Shown here in pieces: positions 45,812-57,517 of a stretch of 64,000 nt of DNA. Location of the stretch: positions 1 to 64,000 of the forward strand of contig NZ_AFHI01000071.1 in the NCBI RefSeq assembly GCF_000217935.1. Reading direction: 5' to 3'. A program made the position numbers and the translations under genes. This stretch comes from Rheinheimera sp. A13L. GTDB lineage: Bacteria > Pseudomonadota > Gammaproteobacteria > Enterobacterales > Alteromonadaceae. The notes under the pieces are model-generated. The model saw only the letters and a program-made list of their open reading frames with translations, had not been told where the DNA came from and did not search any database. Positions within the stretch are counted from its first letter, which is position 1. Each line of letters opens with the position of its first letter.

Positions 45812-46683
45812 TAAGGCTGAGCCAGTACCAATTGATGGGCTTCTAATACCCGTTTCAGGCGTTTTTGATTGTCAGGACCTAAGCGGATCATCTGGCGTTG
45901 CGCCAATGGTAAAGCTTCAAGTTCCGGATCGGCATAAGTGTAATAGACGTTAGGCCGGGCCAGTGTCAAAGGAGGCGCAATTTCTGGTGTGGCCAACAGC
46001 ACTTTAATCGCATCCTGCAAACGCACACGGAACTGAGCATCGGTGTAACCTAACTCTGCATAAGCTTCTTGCATCAACGGATAATAGTATTCAAATAAAC
46101 GTTTCACTTCAGTCACAGAGACACTTTCCAGCAATTGCAGATAGGGCTCATAACGTTCGAAATTAGCAGGATCAAGCTGCACTGCTCCATCTTGTGCAGC
46201 TAAAGTGGCAAATTTGACTGTGATGGGCTGAAACAGTGGCTGACCTTTTGGCAAAGTGCCCTGGGCTATATTGTCTACATTCACCACAAAACGGCGGATC
46301 ATATCTTCAGTCACAAAAAGTGATGCCAAACCAGCCTTCCAGCGTAATCCCAACAAACCGGTTTTCACTTCTGTATCTGATTCATCCAGACTGGGTAATT
46401 TGACTGTAGGCTCAACAGCCACCGCATCATCCAGTGACGTTTCCTGCAAAGGAGTTTCATCCTGGGCCTGCACTGTTAAACTGTCTACAGGTTCCTGATC
46501 CGCTGTTAATACATCAGCAGGAGCTGGTTGCTGTAATGTCGGTACCGGAGTTGGTTCAGCTTCCGGCACTACTGCATCATCGGATCGGAAGAAAAACCAG
46601 ACAATAGCAATCAGGGTCACCGCCACTACAGCTAAACCTATGTAATACTGTTGCTGGCCTGTGCCAGGAGCCTTCTCGGTCAT
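45811..46683 (-). CDS. DUF3014 membrane-anchored protein
   Basis: A 290-residue protein with one N-terminal membrane segment (about 13-31), a Pro/Glu/Gln-rich periplasmic linker (about 35-100) and a DUF3014 domain (about 110-285; LGLRWKAGLASLFVTEDMIRRFVVNVDNIAQG, LPLAQRQMIRLGPDNQKRLKRVL). Function unknown. Co-translated with the PlsC-like gene and divergent from the patatin-like lipase, with about 130 bp between them. Confidence 0.82.
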   Translation of the reverse strand: MTEKAPGTGQQQYYIGLAVVAVTLIAIVWFFFRSDDAVVPEAEPTPVPTLQQPAPADVLTADQEPVDSLTVQAQDETPLQETSLDDAVAVEPTVKLPSLDESDTEVKTGLLGLRWKAGLASLFVTEDMIRRFVVNVDNIAQGTLPKGQPLFQPITVKFATLAAQDGAVQLDPANFERYEPYLQLLESVSVTEVKRLFEYYYPLMQEAYAELGYTDAQFRVRLQDAIKVLLATPEIAPPLTLARPNVYYTYADPELEALPLAQRQMIRLGPDNQKRLKRVLEAHQLVLAQP

Positions 46684-46813
46684 TTCTGTTTTTTCCTTTC
46701 ACTAATTCGGATAACTGATATTTAAGCCGTTGAAAAACTGGCTATAGCGTTGCATTTATTTTGCTTTTCAGCAATATATAAACAGAGAGTCTGTAAAGAG
46801 TTAAGAAGTTTCA

Positions 46814-47962
46814 GTGACTGATAGTAAAAAAGATGAAAACACCACTAAAAAAGTTGCCTTGCTGCTAACAGGGGGTGGCGCCAGAGCCGCTTATCAGGTT
46901 GGCGTACTCAAAGCTTTGGCTTTACATTACCCACGCAACAGTAAAATTCCATTTGAAATCATTTGTGGCACTTCAGCAGGAGCCATCAATGCCACAGGTA
47001 TTGCCTGCTATGCTTCATGTTTTCACTTAGGAGTCAGAAAAATCGAGTGGGTCTGGCGCAATTTCCATACCCATCATGTGTATTATTCGGATTATCTGCG
47101 TTTAGGCTGGCATTTATTACGTGGTTTTTTAACTGCCTTTCAGGCTGACTACGCCAATAAAAAACCTGTCAGCTTACTGGACAATAAACCTCTGCGTTTA
47201 CTGCTGCACAACATTCTTGATTTGCAGCGCATAGACCGCAATATTCAGGGCGGCTATTTATCCAGTGTATCTGTCACAGCGTCCAGTTATAACACAGGTG
47301 ACTCAATCACCTTTTTCCAGGGTAATGACGCCAAAGAATGGCGCAGAGCAAAACGTTGTGGTCAAAAAACTTTATTGGGTATTCACCATTTATTGGCTTC
47401 AGCTTCTATACCCCTGGTATTTCCCTCAGTTCGCATTCACCAGCATTATTACGGTGATGGTTCCGTCAATCAGTTGTCACCGCTCAGTGCGCCTATTCAT
47501 TTAGGTGCGGATAAAATACTGATCATAGGTTTAGAACAACCCCGCTCTCATGATTTAAGTCATTCGATGCCGCATCATCCGGGTTTAGCCACTGTGGCTG
47601 GCCACTTGCTGGACACCATTTTTTCGGACACTTTAAATGCTGATTTAGAGCGCATGACCAGGATCAATAAAACCATTGATACCTTAAAAGCTAACAATAT
47701 TCCTACGGATCTGAAAAAAGTTGACAGCTTTTTAATCAACCCCAGCGTTAATTTTAACGAAATTGCCAGCCAGCACTTTTTAAAACTGCCCATGGCTGTT
47801 CGCAGTTTATTGCGGTTAATTGGCATTACTCAACATTCGGAATCCAGCTTAACCAGCTACCTGTTGTTTGAAAAATCCTACACCAAACGTCTGATAGACA
47901 TTGGCTATCAGGATGCGATGCAACAGATGCCGGAGCTTTTGGATTTTCTGCGTTCTGAGTGA
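46814..47962 (+). CDS. Patatin-like phospholipase
   Basis: A 382-residue lipid acyl hydrolase with the Ser-Asp dyad of patatins: the oxyanion motif LTGGGARAAYQVG (18-30), the nucleophile GTSAGA (Ser54) and YYGDGSVNQLSP with the catalytic Asp near 217. No signal peptide or membrane segment, so it probably acts on the inner membrane's cytoplasmic face or is otherwise delivered. The only start consistent with the fold is GTG 46814, with a weak ribosome site. Single gene. Confidence 0.9.
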   Translation: MTDSKKDENTTKKVALLLTGGGARAAYQVGVLKALALHYPRNSKIPFEIICGTSAGAINATGIACYASCFHLGVRKIEWVWRNFHTHHVYYSDYLRLGWHLLRGFLTAFQADYANKKPVSLLDNKPLRLLLHNILDLQRIDRNIQGGYLSSVSVTASSYNTGDSITFFQGNDAKEWRRAKRCGQKTLLGIHHLLASASIPLVFPSVRIHQHYYGDGSVNQLSPLSAPIHLGADKILIIGLEQPRSHDLSHSMPHHPGLATVAGHLLDTIFSDTLNADLERMTRINKTIDTLKANNIPTDLKKVDSFLINPSVNFNEIASQHFLKLPMAVRSLLRLIGITQHSESSLTSYLLFEKSYTKRLIDIGYQDAMQQMPELLDFLRSE

Positions 47963-48107
47963 AAGGCAATTTTTAGCCAGCTATTGCCGTCAAAAAAGCG
48001 TCAGTTCAAACTGAATAATTGAAAAAATCAATAAGATCATCCACTTATTAAACTGGCACAATACCTGCAAATTCCAGTCATCTTAGATCTTGTCTGGAGT
48101 ATCGGCA

Positions 48108-49016
48108 GTGGAATTATTTGGCTTACAAGATATGGCATTAAGTGGGACCAGTTACGCTGGTATCACCAGTCAGCCACATTGGTCTGGTTTGTCTGCAGAT
48201 CCGGCAACTCTGCCCGAACAGCTACAAACCAGTCTGGATTTGGCTTCCCAACTACAAATTTATTCAATGGCCGCTGGCAAAGTTTTGCCTCTGCGTTCCA
48301 TTCAGTTACAAACCGCAGTAGGTAAATACCTGGCGCCGGGTTCGGAAGATGGCAGTTTTGAGCATCGCAGTGTGTTGATGCTGAACGATCAATGTTTGGC
48401 TGAGTTAAGTTATCAGTCAGAACAAGCCTTTACTCCTATGATCCAGCATCAGCTGTGGCAATTGGAACGGCAATGGTTGTATCCGCTGCGTAATACGCTG
48501 GTGGTGGTTCGTTTACAGCAATTAGCGTTAAAAGACAGCCTGACAGACCTTGGCAACAGACGGAATTTTGACGATCAGTTTGAACGGGCCGTGCAGCTTG
48601 CCAACAGACGTCAGGAAGCCTGCGCTTTAATTTTGTTGGATTTGGATAATTTTAAACACACCAACGATAACTTTGGCCATCCAGCCGGTGATGATGTGTT
48701 GATTGCTGTGGCTGATGCTATGCGCCAGACTTTAAGAGCAAGCGATTGTTTATTCCGTTTCGGTGGTGATGAATTTGCTGTATTGCTGACGGCAGAAGAT
48801 GCGCTGGCAGCTGAGCTGGTCGCTCATCGTCTGGTTAAAGCTATTAACCAGCATCATATCTGCAGCCAGTTTGGCGTAACCGCAAGCGCTGGTCTGGCTC
48901 ATCTGGCACCTAACCAAAAATCTGCTTTGTTATTCAGCCGTGCTGATGAAGCTTTATCACAAGCTAAACAGGCAGGTAAAAACGCGGTGAAAGTGGCGCT
49001 GCTTAATCAGGCCTGA
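48108..49016 (+). CDS. GGDEF-domain diguanylate cyclase
   Basis: A 302-residue c-di-GMP synthase. The N-terminal about 130 residues are an unrecognised sensor or dimerisation region without a membrane segment; the GGDEF domain (about 145-298) has LTDLGNRRNFD, the intact active site FRFGGDEF and an RxxD inhibitory site (RASD) five residues before it, so feedback inhibition by c-di-GMP is expected. GTG 48108 is favoured over TTG 48090 because GGAG lies 8 bases before it. Followed by a strong terminator. Confidence 0.92.
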   Translation: MELFGLQDMALSGTSYAGITSQPHWSGLSADPATLPEQLQTSLDLASQLQIYSMAAGKVLPLRSIQLQTAVGKYLAPGSEDGSFEHRSVLMLNDQCLAELSYQSEQAFTPMIQHQLWQLERQWLYPLRNTLVVVRLQQLALKDSLTDLGNRRNFDDQFERAVQLANRRQEACALILLDLDNFKHTNDNFGHPAGDDVLIAVADAMRQTLRASDCLFRFGGDEFAVLLTAEDALAAELVAHRLVKAINQHHICSQFGVTASAGLAHLAPNQKSALLFSRADEALSQAKQAGKNAVKVALLNQA

Positions 49017-49051
49017 CGTAAACAGGCACAGGTTTTAGTCGTCGTACATTG

Positions 49052-49088
49052 GGGCTAAAGGACAGAAGATCCAAAAGCCCTTTTTTTT
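49052..49088 (+). terminator. Terminator of the diguanylate cyclase gene
   Basis: GGGCT-AAA-GGA...TCC-AAA-AGCCC forms a long stem with one symmetric internal loop, followed by eight T residues. Confidence 0.85.
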
Positions 49089-49103
49089 GCCTGCAATTGC
49101 AGT

Positions 49104-50405
49104 TTAACTTTTTTGCCAGTCGACAAAGGCATTCGCCTGTTCTGATCCGGCATTTGACGCTAAACCAAGCACCGCCACCACCTGATTATTTTGCACCAGC
49201 AGGGGTAACTGCAGACGTTGCCATGGCGGTACAGCCCATAACTTCAGCCATTGTTTCAGCGCTTTGCTTTGCTTCTGACCAGCCGGTTTAAAAGGCAAAC
49301 TAAAAAGCCCAAATACCAGATACAGAGGTTCGTTTGTAACCAGCAGTGCCATCCCTTTATTTTGCTGGTTCAAACAAAACAGACCTGAAGCGGTATTCAC
49401 TGCCTGTCCTGGTTTTAGTTCAACAAAAACTCCGGCTGCAGGGATCTCAGTACTGTGGGTGATATAAGCTTTGTCGGCAAAACGACGGATCTGTTTGCCA
49501 TCGAGTTCCAATAAAGGCTGAGCATCGGCTTTGGCGCCAATCAGCTCGGCAAAAAATCGTTCCAGCCAGTCCGTCGATGGATTAAGCGTGCTTAAAGCCA
49601 GCCAGCTGCGCACCAGCAGCTTTTGAGTAGTGAAGTCTTGCTCTGCCAATAGTTTTAAATCTAATTCAGCTCCGTGCATTACAGCAGGTAATAACTGCTG
49701 CAACTGTTTTTCGACAAACTGCTGTTGTTGCTGGATATGAGTGACAGACCTGAGCGCATTTTGCCGGAATGCCGGCCAGCGCTGCTGCAACAACGGCATG
49801 ATCTGCAGTCGTAAAAAATTACGGTCAAACCTGCTGTCGCTATTACTTTCATCTTCAATCCACTCTAACTGTTGCTCTTTGGCAAAAGCTTCCATCTGCT
49901 CGCGGCTAAAATCCAGCAAAGGTCGTAACAACCAACCCGCAGCAAAAGACTGCAAAGCTGCAATACCGGATAAACCGGCAGGACCTGCACCACGTTTTAA
50001 CGCCAGCAGTAAAGTTTCCAGCTGATCGTCTGCATGATGAGCTGTTAATAACGCAGTCTGAGGTGTGGTCACAAAAGCAGCTAAAGCCGAATAACGGGCA
50101 GCCCTGGCTTGGGCTTCAATATTTGCTGCAGGGTTCAATTGTACTTTTTGCACTTCAAAAGCAATGTGGCGTTTAAGGCACTGCTGCTGACAAAAATCAG
50201 CCCACAGATCGGCATTGGCACTTAAGCCATGATGGATATAAACGGCTTTAAGCTTGATGCCTGTGTCCTGGGCATGCTGATGGCATAACTCCAGCAACAC
50301 CATAGAATCCAGCCCACCGGATAACCCCAGCACCAGTTGGTTTAAACCAAGCTGTTGGATATGCTGACGCAGGGAAGCTGTGAACTCTGAACGCTTAAAA
50401 ACCAT
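49104..50405 (-). CDS. tilS: tRNA(Ile)-lysidine synthase TilS
   Basis: Modifies C34 of tRNA-Ile(CAU) to lysidine so it reads AUA. The 433-residue protein has the PP-loop SGGLDS motif (LGLSGGLDSMVLL, about 27-39), the HADDQLETLLLALKRGAGP segment and the C-terminal TilS substrate-binding domains. Last gene of the dxr-to-tilS cluster; a terminator lies between accA and this gene, so it probably has a separate promoter. A GAGGA ribosome site precedes ATG 50405. Confidence 0.95.
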   Translation of the reverse strand: MVFKRSEFTASLRQHIQQLGLNQLVLGLSGGLDSMVLLELCHQHAQDTGIKLKAVYIHHGLSANADLWADFCQQQCLKRHIAFEVQKVQLNPAANIEAQARAARYSALAAFVTTPQTALLTAHHADDQLETLLLALKRGAGPAGLSGIAALQSFAAGWLLRPLLDFSREQMEAFAKEQQLEWIEDESNSDSRFDRNFLRLQIMPLLQQRWPAFRQNALRSVTHIQQQQQFVEKQLQQLLPAVMHGAELDLKLLAEQDFTTQKLLVRSWLALSTLNPSTDWLERFFAELIGAKADAQPLLELDGKQIRRFADKAYITHSTEIPAAGVFVELKPGQAVNTASGLFCLNQQNKGMALLVTNEPLYLVFGLFSLPFKPAGQKQSKALKQWLKLWAVPPWQRLQLPLLVQNNQVVAVLGLASNAGSEQANAFVDWQKS

Positions 50406-50420
50406 AGTTCCTCAATAACA

Positions 50421-50440
50421 AAGCCGCCTTGCGGCGGCTT
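50421..50440 (-). terminator. Terminator after accA
   Basis: AAGCCGCC-TTGC-GGCGGCTT, a perfect 8-bp stem; on the minus strand it is followed by TGTTATT. It lies between the accA stop and the tilS start. Confidence 0.75.
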
Positions 50441-50467
50441 GTAGGGGCGGGGTTTATCCCCGCCCGT
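50441..50467. repeat. GC-rich REP-like hairpin, copy 2
   Basis: GTAGGGGCGGGGTTTATC followed by CCCGCCCGT folds into a GC hairpin and matches the word at 30590-30616. It abuts the accA terminator. Confidence 0.65.
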
Positions 50468-50516
50468 TACCCAATATGCACGCTGATTTTATACAGCTTT
50501 ACACAGGACTTTTCTG

Positions 50517-51473
50517 TTAGCAGTAGCCAAAAGACATTAAGCGTTTATAGCGTCTGTCCAGCAACTCTTCAATGCTGAGTTTTTCCAGCTTGGTTAAATC
50601 ACGTAACAAGGCTTGCTTTAAGCTTTGTGCCATTTGTTCATGATTGCGGTGTGCGCCACCTAAAGGCTCGCTGACTATGTCGTCAATCAGGTTCAGCTCT
50701 TTTAAACGTGGCGCTGTAATACCCATAGCATCAGCAGCTATAGGCGCTTTATCAGCACTTTTCCACAATATAGAAGCACAACCTTCAGGTGAAATCACCG
50801 AATAGGTGCTGTATTGCAGCATGTTGACCTGGTCGCCCACACCTATGGCTAAAGCACCACCAGAACCACCCTCGCCTATCACAGTACAAAGCACTGGCAC
50901 TTTCAGACCAGCCATCACTTTGAGGTTACGGGCAATAGCTTCACTTTGACCACGTTCTTCAGCGCCAACACCAGGATAAGCACCAGGCGTGTCGATAAAG
51001 GTGATAATAGGCAAATTAAAACGTTCAGCCATTTCCATCATACGTAAAGCTTTGCGGTAGCCTTCAGGTTTTGGCATACCAAAGTTACGTTTAATTTTTT
51101 CTGAAGTGTCACGGCCTTTCTGATGACCAATCACCATCACAGTTTTGTCACCTAAACGGGCTGTACCGCAGACAATAGCAGGATCGTTGGCAAAAGTACG
51201 GTCACCGGCAAACTCGTCAAAGTCAGTGAAAATATGGTTGATGTAATCCAGCGTGTAAGGACGCAGCGGATGACGGGCTAACTGAGCAACCTGCCAGGCA
51301 CCTAATTCTGCAAAGATCTTTTTTGTCAGAGTTAAGCTTTTTTCCTTCAGCTTGTTTACTTCTTCTTCAAGGCCGAGATCAAACTCGCCATTGCGGCTTA
51401 CTTTGCGAAGTTCTTCTATTTTGGCTTCAAGTTCCGCAATCGGTTGCTCAAACTCTAAATAATTCAGCATCAT
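50517..51473 (-). CDS. accA: Acetyl-CoA carboxylase carboxyltransferase subunit alpha
   Basis: The alpha half of the carboxyltransferase that makes malonyl-CoA with AccD. It is 318 residues, the usual length. It has [19 protein letters not shown] at the N-terminus and [35 protein letters not shown] and [15 protein letters not shown] in the crotonase-like core. 17 bases after dnaE on the same strand, as in E. coli. Confidence 0.98.
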   Translation of the reverse strand: MMLNYLEFEQPIAELEAKIEELRKVSRNGEFDLGLEEEVNKLKEKSLTLTKKIFAELGAWQVAQLARHPLRPYTLDYINHIFTDFDEFAGDRTFANDPAIVCGTARLGDKTVMVIGHQKGRDTSEKIKRNFGMPKPEGYRKALRMMEMAERFNLPIITFIDTPGAYPGVGAEERGQSEAIARNLKVMAGLKVPVLCTVIGEGGSGGALAIGVGDQVNMLQYSTYSVISPEGCASILWKSADKAPIAADAMGITAPRLKELNLIDDIVSEPLGGAHRNHEQMAQSLKQALLRDLTKLEKLSIEELLDRRYKRLMSFGYC

Positions 51474-51490
51474 CGACTGTCACTACCTAA

Positions 51491-54400
51491 TTAATGAAAA
51501 TCCAGTTGTATTGTTGCTAATTGTCGCAGTTGATGCAACAAAGCATCGGTAGGTGTTACCCACCACTCGGTGCCCAATGCCACTGTGATTTGACCTTCGT
51601 CGCGCTGGTACACCAGCTTCACAGGCACTGTGCCTAATTTAAATTCGTGCATAGCTTGCTGCAGTTTTTGCAGATAATCCAGCCCCATTTGCTGCTGATG
51701 TACAGTTAAGGTCAAGGATTTTAAGCATTTTTCCCGCGCAGCTATAATGTCTACCACTTCGCGGCCGGACATTGTAAGGCCACCACTGAAATCATCAAAG
51801 CTGACCTGTCCCGACACCACCAATATTTTGTCTTTTTGCAGCAAATGCTCGAAGTTTTCGAACTGTTCGGGGAAAAAACGAACATCTAAGCGCGCAGATT
51901 TGTCATCTAAAGTGACAATAGCCCAACGTCTGCCCTTTTTATTGATCATAGTGCGCACTGCTAAGACTAAACCTGCAGCATGCACCACCTGATCACGACG
52001 GCCAGGTTGCATATCCACTAAACGGCCCGAACTGTAATGCGGTAACTCCACCAGATATCGGTTAATTGGATGGCCTGTCAGGTATAAACCTAAGGTTTCC
52101 CTTTCGCCTTCCAACCACACTTCATCCGGCCAAATCGGCACTTGTTTAAAGGCACTGGCGGCGTGTTCAGGCTCTGGTGCCATTAAACCAAATAAATCAG
52201 ACTGGCCCATAGCTTCGGCTTTGGCTTGCTGCTCTGCGCCTTTCATCGCTTCTTCTAAAGTTGCCATCATTGCAGCACGGTGCGGGCCTAACTGGTCCAT
52301 AGCACCGGATAGAATCAGCTTTTCAATAACGCGGCGGTTCAGCTGTTTTAAATCAACTTTATTACAGAAGTCGAACAAGTCTGTGAATGTTCCGTGTTTA
52401 GCACGCGCCGCTAAAATCGCTTCAACCGGGCCTTCACCCACGCCTTTAATCGCACCTATGCCATAAACAATATGGCCTTGACGGTTCACCGTAAATTTAT
52501 ATTCACCAGAATTGACATCAGGCGGAATAAGTTTGAGCTTCATATGCTCACATTCATCCACCAAAATCACTATTTTGTCGGTGTTATCCATATCGGCAGA
52601 CATAACTGCCGCCATAAATTCAGCCGGATAATGTGCTTTCATCCACAAGGTCTGGTACGACACCAGCGCATAAGCGGCGGAGTGAGATTTGTTAAAACCG
52701 TAGCCTGCGAACTTCTCTACCAAATCGAAGATTTTCATCGACAATTCGGCGTCAACCCCGTTTTCGACAGCGCCATCACGGAAAGTATCGCGCTGTTTGG
52801 CCATCTCTTCTGGTTTCTTTTTACCCATAGCACGGCGTAATAAGTCAGCACCGCCCAGTGAATAACCAGACAAGACCTGGGCGATTTGCATCACCTGTTC
52901 CTGGTACAGGATAATGCCGTAAGTAGGCTCCAGAATAGGGATTAACGAGTCATGTTGCCAGGTAGAATCCGGATAGGATATTTCTTCACGACCGCGTTTA
53001 CGGTCGATAAAGTTATCTACCATGCCTGACTGCAAAGGACCAGGCCGGAACAGCGCCACCAGGGCTATCATATCTTCGAAGCAGTCAGGTTGCAGACGAC
53101 GGATTAAGTCTTTCATACCGCGGGATTCAAGCTGGAATACCGCTGTGGTATCGGCCTTCATCAGCACGTCAAAACTCTTGCGGTCGGTCAGCGGAATAGT
53201 ATTGATGTCTACCAGCGGCTTGCCTTCACGGGCCAGACGCTCATTGGTCATATTCACAGCCCACTGCAATATAGTCAGTGTGCGTAACCCCAGGAAGTCG
53301 AACTTCACCAGACCTGCGTATTCCACGTCGTTTTTATCAAACTGGGTGACGGGGTTATTGCCTTCAGCGTCACAATACACAGGTGCGAAATCGGTAATTT
53401 TAGTCGGTGCTATCACCACACCACCGGCATGTTTACCTGCGTTTCGGGTTACACCTTCCAGTTGACGCGCCATGTCGATCAGATCTTTTACTTCCTGATC
53501 AGCGGCATACAATTCAGGTAAACGTGGCTCTTCTTTAAAAGCCTGCTCCAGCGTCATACCAGGTGTGGGCGGGATCAGTTTGGATATACGGTCAACAAAA
53601 CCGTAAGGATGGCCCAGCACCCGTCCTACGTCGCGGATCACAGCCTTAGCTGCCATAGTACCGAAGGTAATAATTTGCGATACAGCTTCGCGACCATACA
53701 TGTCAGATACGTGTTCTATCACCTCGTCGCGTCTGTCCATACAGAAATCGACGTCAAAGTCAGGCATGGAGACCCGCTCAGGGTTTAAGAAACGTTCGAA
53801 CAGTAAGTCAAATTCTAAGGGGTCGAGGTCGGTAATACTCAGCGCATAGGCCACTAAAGAACCAGCACCCGAACCCCGGCCAGGGCCGACCGGAATATCG
53901 TTGTCTTTACTCCACTGGATAAACTCCATAACCACCAGGAAGTAGCCCGGGAAACCCATCTGGTTGATTACACCCAGTTCAATATCTAAACGTTCGTCGT
54001 ATTCAACCCGTTTTACTTTGCGTACTTCTGGATCAGGAAATAACTGCAGCAAGCGTTTTTCCAGACCTTCTTTGGATTTTAAGACTAAAAAGTCTGCGTC
54101 GGACAAACCACCAGTCGGAAAAGCCGGCAGGAAGTATTCACCTAAACGTATGGTGACATTACAACGTTTGGCGATTTCAACTGAGTTTTGCAGCGCTTCC
54201 GGAATATCGGAAAACAGTTCGATCATCTCTTCTGCAGAACGCAGATACTGTTGTTCGCTGTAGTTTTTTGGCCGTCTTTTATCTTCTAAGGTGAAACCAT
54301 CATGAATAGCTACGCGGATTTCATGGGCCGGAAAATCGTCCGGGCTTAACATCACCACTTCGTTGGTCGCAACCACAGGCAACTGTTCACGTTCTGCCAG

Positions 54401-54961
54401 CTCTATTGCAGCCTGAATATAAGTTTCTTCGTCAGGACGGCCAGTGCGGGTCAATTCAATAAAAAACCGGCCAGGGAAATGTTGCTGATAAAATTCCACC
54501 AAAGCCAAAGCACTGGGCACATTGCCTTTAATTAAGGCTTTGCCTAAAGGGCCGTCTTTAGCACCTGACAATACAATCAGGCCTTCTTTGTATTCAACCA
54601 GCCAGTCGTGGTCAATCTGAGGTTTATGCTGCACATGGCCGCGTAAATAAGCCTTAGAGAGCAACATCGTCAGGTTCTGGTAACCCACATTGTCGGCTGC
54701 CAAAATCAATAAACGACAGGCATCGCCCGGAAACAGTGGATGTTGCACCCACAAATCAGCGCCTACTATCGGCTTAATACCTGCGTCATGTGCAGTGCTG
54801 TAAAAACGCACCAGACCACACATATTCATTTGATCTGTTAAAGCAAGCGCAGGCATATTCAGCTCTTTCGCCGCTTTGACTATAGGCTTTATTTTTTTGA
54901 TGCCATCGATCATCGAAAAATCGCTGTGCACCCTTAAATGAATAAAACCCGGATCAGCCAT
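51491..54961 (-). CDS. dnaE: DNA polymerase III subunit alpha
   Basis: The replicative polymerase subunit, 1156 residues. The PHP domain at the N-terminus ([13 protein letters not shown]), polymerase palm aspartates in PDFDVDFC, fingers with [13 protein letters not shown], helix-hairpin-helix and OB-fold near 980-1060, and a C-terminal tau-binding region are all visible. ATG 54961 is chosen over a longer opening because homologues begin [12 protein letters not shown]; this overlaps the rnhB stop by eight bases. Confidence 0.98.
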   Translation of the reverse strand: MADPGFIHLRVHSDFSMIDGIKKIKPIVKAAKELNMPALALTDQMNMCGLVRFYSTAHDAGIKPIVGADLWVQHPLFPGDACRLLILAADNVGYQNLTMLLSKAYLRGHVQHKPQIDHDWLVEYKEGLIVLSGAKDGPLGKALIKGNVPSALALVEFYQQHFPGRFFIELTRTGRPDEETYIQAAIELAEREQLPVVATNEVVMLSPDDFPAHEIRVAIHDGFTLEDKRRPKNYSEQQYLRSAEEMIELFSDIPEALQNSVEIAKRCNVTIRLGEYFLPAFPTGGLSDADFLVLKSKEGLEKRLLQLFPDPEVRKVKRVEYDERLDIELGVINQMGFPGYFLVVMEFIQWSKDNDIPVGPGRGSGAGSLVAYALSITDLDPLEFDLLFERFLNPERVSMPDFDVDFCMDRRDEVIEHVSDMYGREAVSQIITFGTMAAKAVIRDVGRVLGHPYGFVDRISKLIPPTPGMTLEQAFKEEPRLPELYAADQEVKDLIDMARQLEGVTRNAGKHAGGVVIAPTKITDFAPVYCDAEGNNPVTQFDKNDVEYAGLVKFDFLGLRTLTILQWAVNMTNERLAREGKPLVDINTIPLTDRKSFDVLMKADTTAVFQLESRGMKDLIRRLQPDCFEDMIALVALFRPGPLQSGMVDNFIDRKRGREEISYPDSTWQHDSLIPILEPTYGIILYQEQVMQIAQVLSGYSLGGADLLRRAMGKKKPEEMAKQRDTFRDGAVENGVDAELSMKIFDLVEKFAGYGFNKSHSAAYALVSYQTLWMKAHYPAEFMAAVMSADMDNTDKIVILVDECEHMKLKLIPPDVNSGEYKFTVNRQGHIVYGIGAIKGVGEGPVEAILAARAKHGTFTDLFDFCNKVDLKQLNRRVIEKLILSGAMDQLGPHRAAMMATLEEAMKGAEQQAKAEAMGQSDLFGLMAPEPEHAASAFKQVPIWPDEVWLEGERETLGLYLTGHPINRYLVELPHYSSGRLVDMQPGRRDQVVHAAGLVLAVRTMINKKGRRWAIVTLDDKSARLDVRFFPEQFENFEHLLQKDKILVVSGQVSFDDFSGGLTMSGREVVDIIAAREKCLKSLTLTVHQQQMGLDYLQKLQQAMHEFKLGTVPVKLVYQRDEGQITVALGTEWWVTPTDALLHQLRQLATIQLDFH

Positions 54962-55589
54962 GAGCTGCCCCTGCAACAGATTCCAACACATCCCGGACAG
55001 GTTTAAAACTGCGTCTGTGCTCGTTAATCACACCATGAGTTTTAATAGCGGCTAAGTGCTCGGCCGTTGGATACCCTTTGTGACCAGCAAAACCGTAGTG
55101 CGGATATAACTCTGCCAGTTGCTGCATCTCTTCATCCCGCGCCACTTTGGCAAGAATAGAAGCTGCACTGATTTCCGGCACCAGGGCATCACCTTTCACC
55201 ACAGCACTGGCCTGAACACCAATATCTTTAGGTACACGATTGCCGTCTATTAAGGCCCATTCTGGTTGAATATGTAGCCCCTGCACAGCACGGGTCATGG
55301 CCAGCATAGTGGCGTGTAAAATATTTAAACTATCAATTTCGTGCACTTCAGCACGGCCTAAGCTCCAGCTCAATGCTTTGGCTTTAATTTCTTCAGCAAG
55401 CTGCAAACGCTTTTTTTCCGACAGTTTTTTAGAATCATTTAAGCCAACAATAGGATTATTTGGGTCAAGGATCACAGCAGCCGTGACCACAGCGCCAACT
55501 AAAGGGCCACGCCCTACTTCGTCCACGCCACAAATCAATGCTACTGCTGGCCTTTGATACGTCTGTGCATTAAGGACTTGAGAACTCAT
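54954..55589 (-). CDS. rnhB: Ribonuclease HII
   Basis: Removes ribonucleotides and RNA-DNA hybrids. The 211-residue protein has the catalytic Asp-Glu in [19 protein letters not shown] (about 20-37), [12 protein letters not shown] and the later Asp in ALIDGNRVP. It overlaps lpxB by four bases and dnaE by eight. Confidence 0.97.
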   Translation of the reverse strand: MSSQVLNAQTYQRPAVALICGVDEVGRGPLVGAVVTAAVILDPNNPIVGLNDSKKLSEKKRLQLAEEIKAKALSWSLGRAEVHEIDSLNILHATMLAMTRAVQGLHIQPEWALIDGNRVPKDIGVQASAVVKGDALVPEISAASILAKVARDEEMQQLAELYPHYGFAGHKGYPTAEHLAAIKTHGVINEHRRSFKPVRDVLESVAGAAHG

Positions 55590-56746
55590 ACGGGTGCATC
55601 CATCACTTTTGCTATAGCTGCAGCAGCTTGTTCACTGGCATTACAGCGGATTAACTGATGCAGTTCAGTGAATCGCCTGATACAAGCTTCTTGCGCCACC
55701 GGGTTTTGCAGCAAAGGCGCCATAGCTTTGACTAAATTATCTACTGTGACCTGCTCTTGCAGCAGTTCAGTGACTAAAGCTTGATCCGCCAATAAATTCG
55801 GCAGGCTGAAAAACTTCAGTTTCACTAAACGTTTGGCAATCTGATGCGTCAGCCAGTTCATCTTATAGCCCACCACCATGGCAGTTTTGGCCAGCATGGC
55901 TTCTAAGGTGGCAGTACCTGAGGCAATAAACACCGCATCAGCCGCAGTTAAGGTAGTACGGGCTTTGCCGATTTCCAGCTGCACGGCTAAATCTGGCGCG
56001 ACTTGCTGCTTAATCTGGCGAAACAACTCTGCTTTTTGCTCTGTCACCATATTACAAATCAGCTGTAAATCAGGCTGCTGACGTTGTAGTTCCTGTGCGG
56101 CAAGCAGGTAATCTGCCGCTAATAATTTGATTTCATTGGTTCTGCTACCCGGCATTATCGCCAGCACTGGTGCTTGTGGTTTTAAACCAAGTTCAATTTT
56201 AGCAGCGGCTTTATTAGGTTGTAGTGGCATTTGGTCTGCCAGCGTATGGCCGACAAAACTGCAAGGCACAGCAAATGTGTCGTAAAAGGCTTTTTCAAAA
56301 GGCAATAACGCCAGCACCATGTTGGTGGCTTTGGCTATTTTAAAAATACGTTTTTGTCGCCAGGCCCAAACGGATGGGCTGACATAATGCACAGTTTTAA
56401 TACCAGCAGCTTTGAGTTTTAACTCCACCGGAATATTAAAATCCGGGGCATCTATCCCAATAAAAACATCAGGCTGATTGGCAGTAAGATGCTGCAGAAG
56501 CTCTTTACGAACTTGCAGCAAACGTGGCAAGCGGCCTAACACTTCCACTATACCCATCACCGCCAGCTCTTCCATATCAAACAAAGCGTTAAGTCCTTGC
56601 GCTTTCATGCGTTCGCCCCCTATGCCGTAAAATTCAGCATGTGGGTAAAGCTGCTTTAAAGCACGGATTAAATCAGCACCTAAAATATCGCCGGAGTGTT
56701 CTCCGGCGACTAAGGCGATTTTCACTTTAGATTGCAATTCTGCCAT
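55586..56746 (-). CDS. lpxB: Lipid-A-disaccharide synthase LpxB
   Basis: Condenses UDP-2,3-diacylglucosamine with lipid X in lipid A synthesis. It is a 386-residue GT19 glycosyltransferase with [18 protein letters not shown] at the N-terminus, [25 protein letters not shown] and [12 protein letters not shown]. It shares a TGATG junction with lpxA. Confidence 0.98.
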   Translation of the reverse strand: MAELQSKVKIALVAGEHSGDILGADLIRALKQLYPHAEFYGIGGERMKAQGLNALFDMEELAVMGIVEVLGRLPRLLQVRKELLQHLTANQPDVFIGIDAPDFNIPVELKLKAAGIKTVHYVSPSVWAWRQKRIFKIAKATNMVLALLPFEKAFYDTFAVPCSFVGHTLADQMPLQPNKAAAKIELGLKPQAPVLAIMPGSRTNEIKLLAADYLLAAQELQRQQPDLQLICNMVTEQKAELFRQIKQQVAPDLAVQLEIGKARTTLTAADAVFIASGTATLEAMLAKTAMVVGYKMNWLTHQIAKRLVKLKFFSLPNLLADQALVTELLQEQVTVDNLVKAMAPLLQNPVAQEACIRRFTELHQLIRCNASEQAAAAIAKVMDAPV

Positions 56747-57516
56747 CAGCGGATAATGCCCCGGCTTGAGTTAGCGATAAAGTCAGTGAAGGCTTTCACT
56801 TCCGGGAATTCGGCAGATTTATCGGCCAGAACGTCCAGCGCTTCCTGCACTGTTAAACCTTTACGATAGACTTCTTTATAAGCGCGGCGCACTTCTAAAA
56901 TGGCATCGCTGCTAAAACCACGACGCTTTAAGCCTTCTACATTTAAACCTGCAGGTACAGCATGAGAGCCGTGAGCCATCAGATAAGGAGGTACGTCTTT
57001 CACCACTATAGAACCACCACCAATAAAGGCGTGAGCACCTATATGGCAGAATTGGTGGATACCACTCATACCACCTAAGATAGCCCAGTCACCAATATGG
57101 ACGTGACCAGCGGATTGAGCGCCACTGGCAAATATCACATTGTCACCAATGACGCAGTCATGTGCGACATGGGTATTATTCATAAAGAGGTTGTTTGAAC
57201 CAATACGGGTAATGCCTTTATCCTGCACTGTGCCACGATGCACTGTGCAGTTTTCACGGAACACATTGTTGTCGCCGATGATCAGTTCAGTCGGCTCGCC
57301 ATTGTATTTTTTGTCCTGACAGTCTTCGCCTATGCTGGTGAACTGGTAAAAATGATTGCCTTTCCCAATGACTGTGGGGCCTTTGAGCACCACATGAGAT
57401 TCCAACACCGTATTGTCCCCTATCACCACATTAGCGGCGATGTAACAAAATGGCCCAACTTTTACGTTCTGGCCAAGTACGGCACCTGTTTCTATCACAG
57501 CGGAAGCATGGATCAT
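56746..57516 (-). CDS. lpxA: UDP-GlcNAc acyltransferase LpxA
   Basis: First lipid A step: transfers 3-hydroxyacyl from ACP to UDP-GlcNAc. From ATG 57516 it is 256 residues with a left-handed beta-helix of hexapeptide repeats, the catalytic His in [13 protein letters not shown] and the C-terminal helical domain. An earlier in-frame start would overlap fabZ; ATG 57516 follows the fabZ stop by one base and matches the conserved MIHASAVIE start. Confidence 0.97.
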   Translation of the reverse strand: MIHASAVIETGAVLGQNVKVGPFCYIAANVVIGDNTVLESHVVLKGPTVIGKGNHFYQFTSIGEDCQDKKYNGEPTELIIGDNNVFRENCTVHRGTVQDKGITRIGSNNLFMNNTHVAHDCVIGDNVIFASGAQSAGHVHIGDWAILGGMSGIHQFCHIGAHAFIGGGSIVVKDVPPYLMAHGSHAVPAGLNVEGLKRRGFSSDAILEVRRAYKEVYRKGLTVQEALDVLADKSAEFPEVKAFTDFIANSSRGIIR

Positions 57517-57517
57517 A

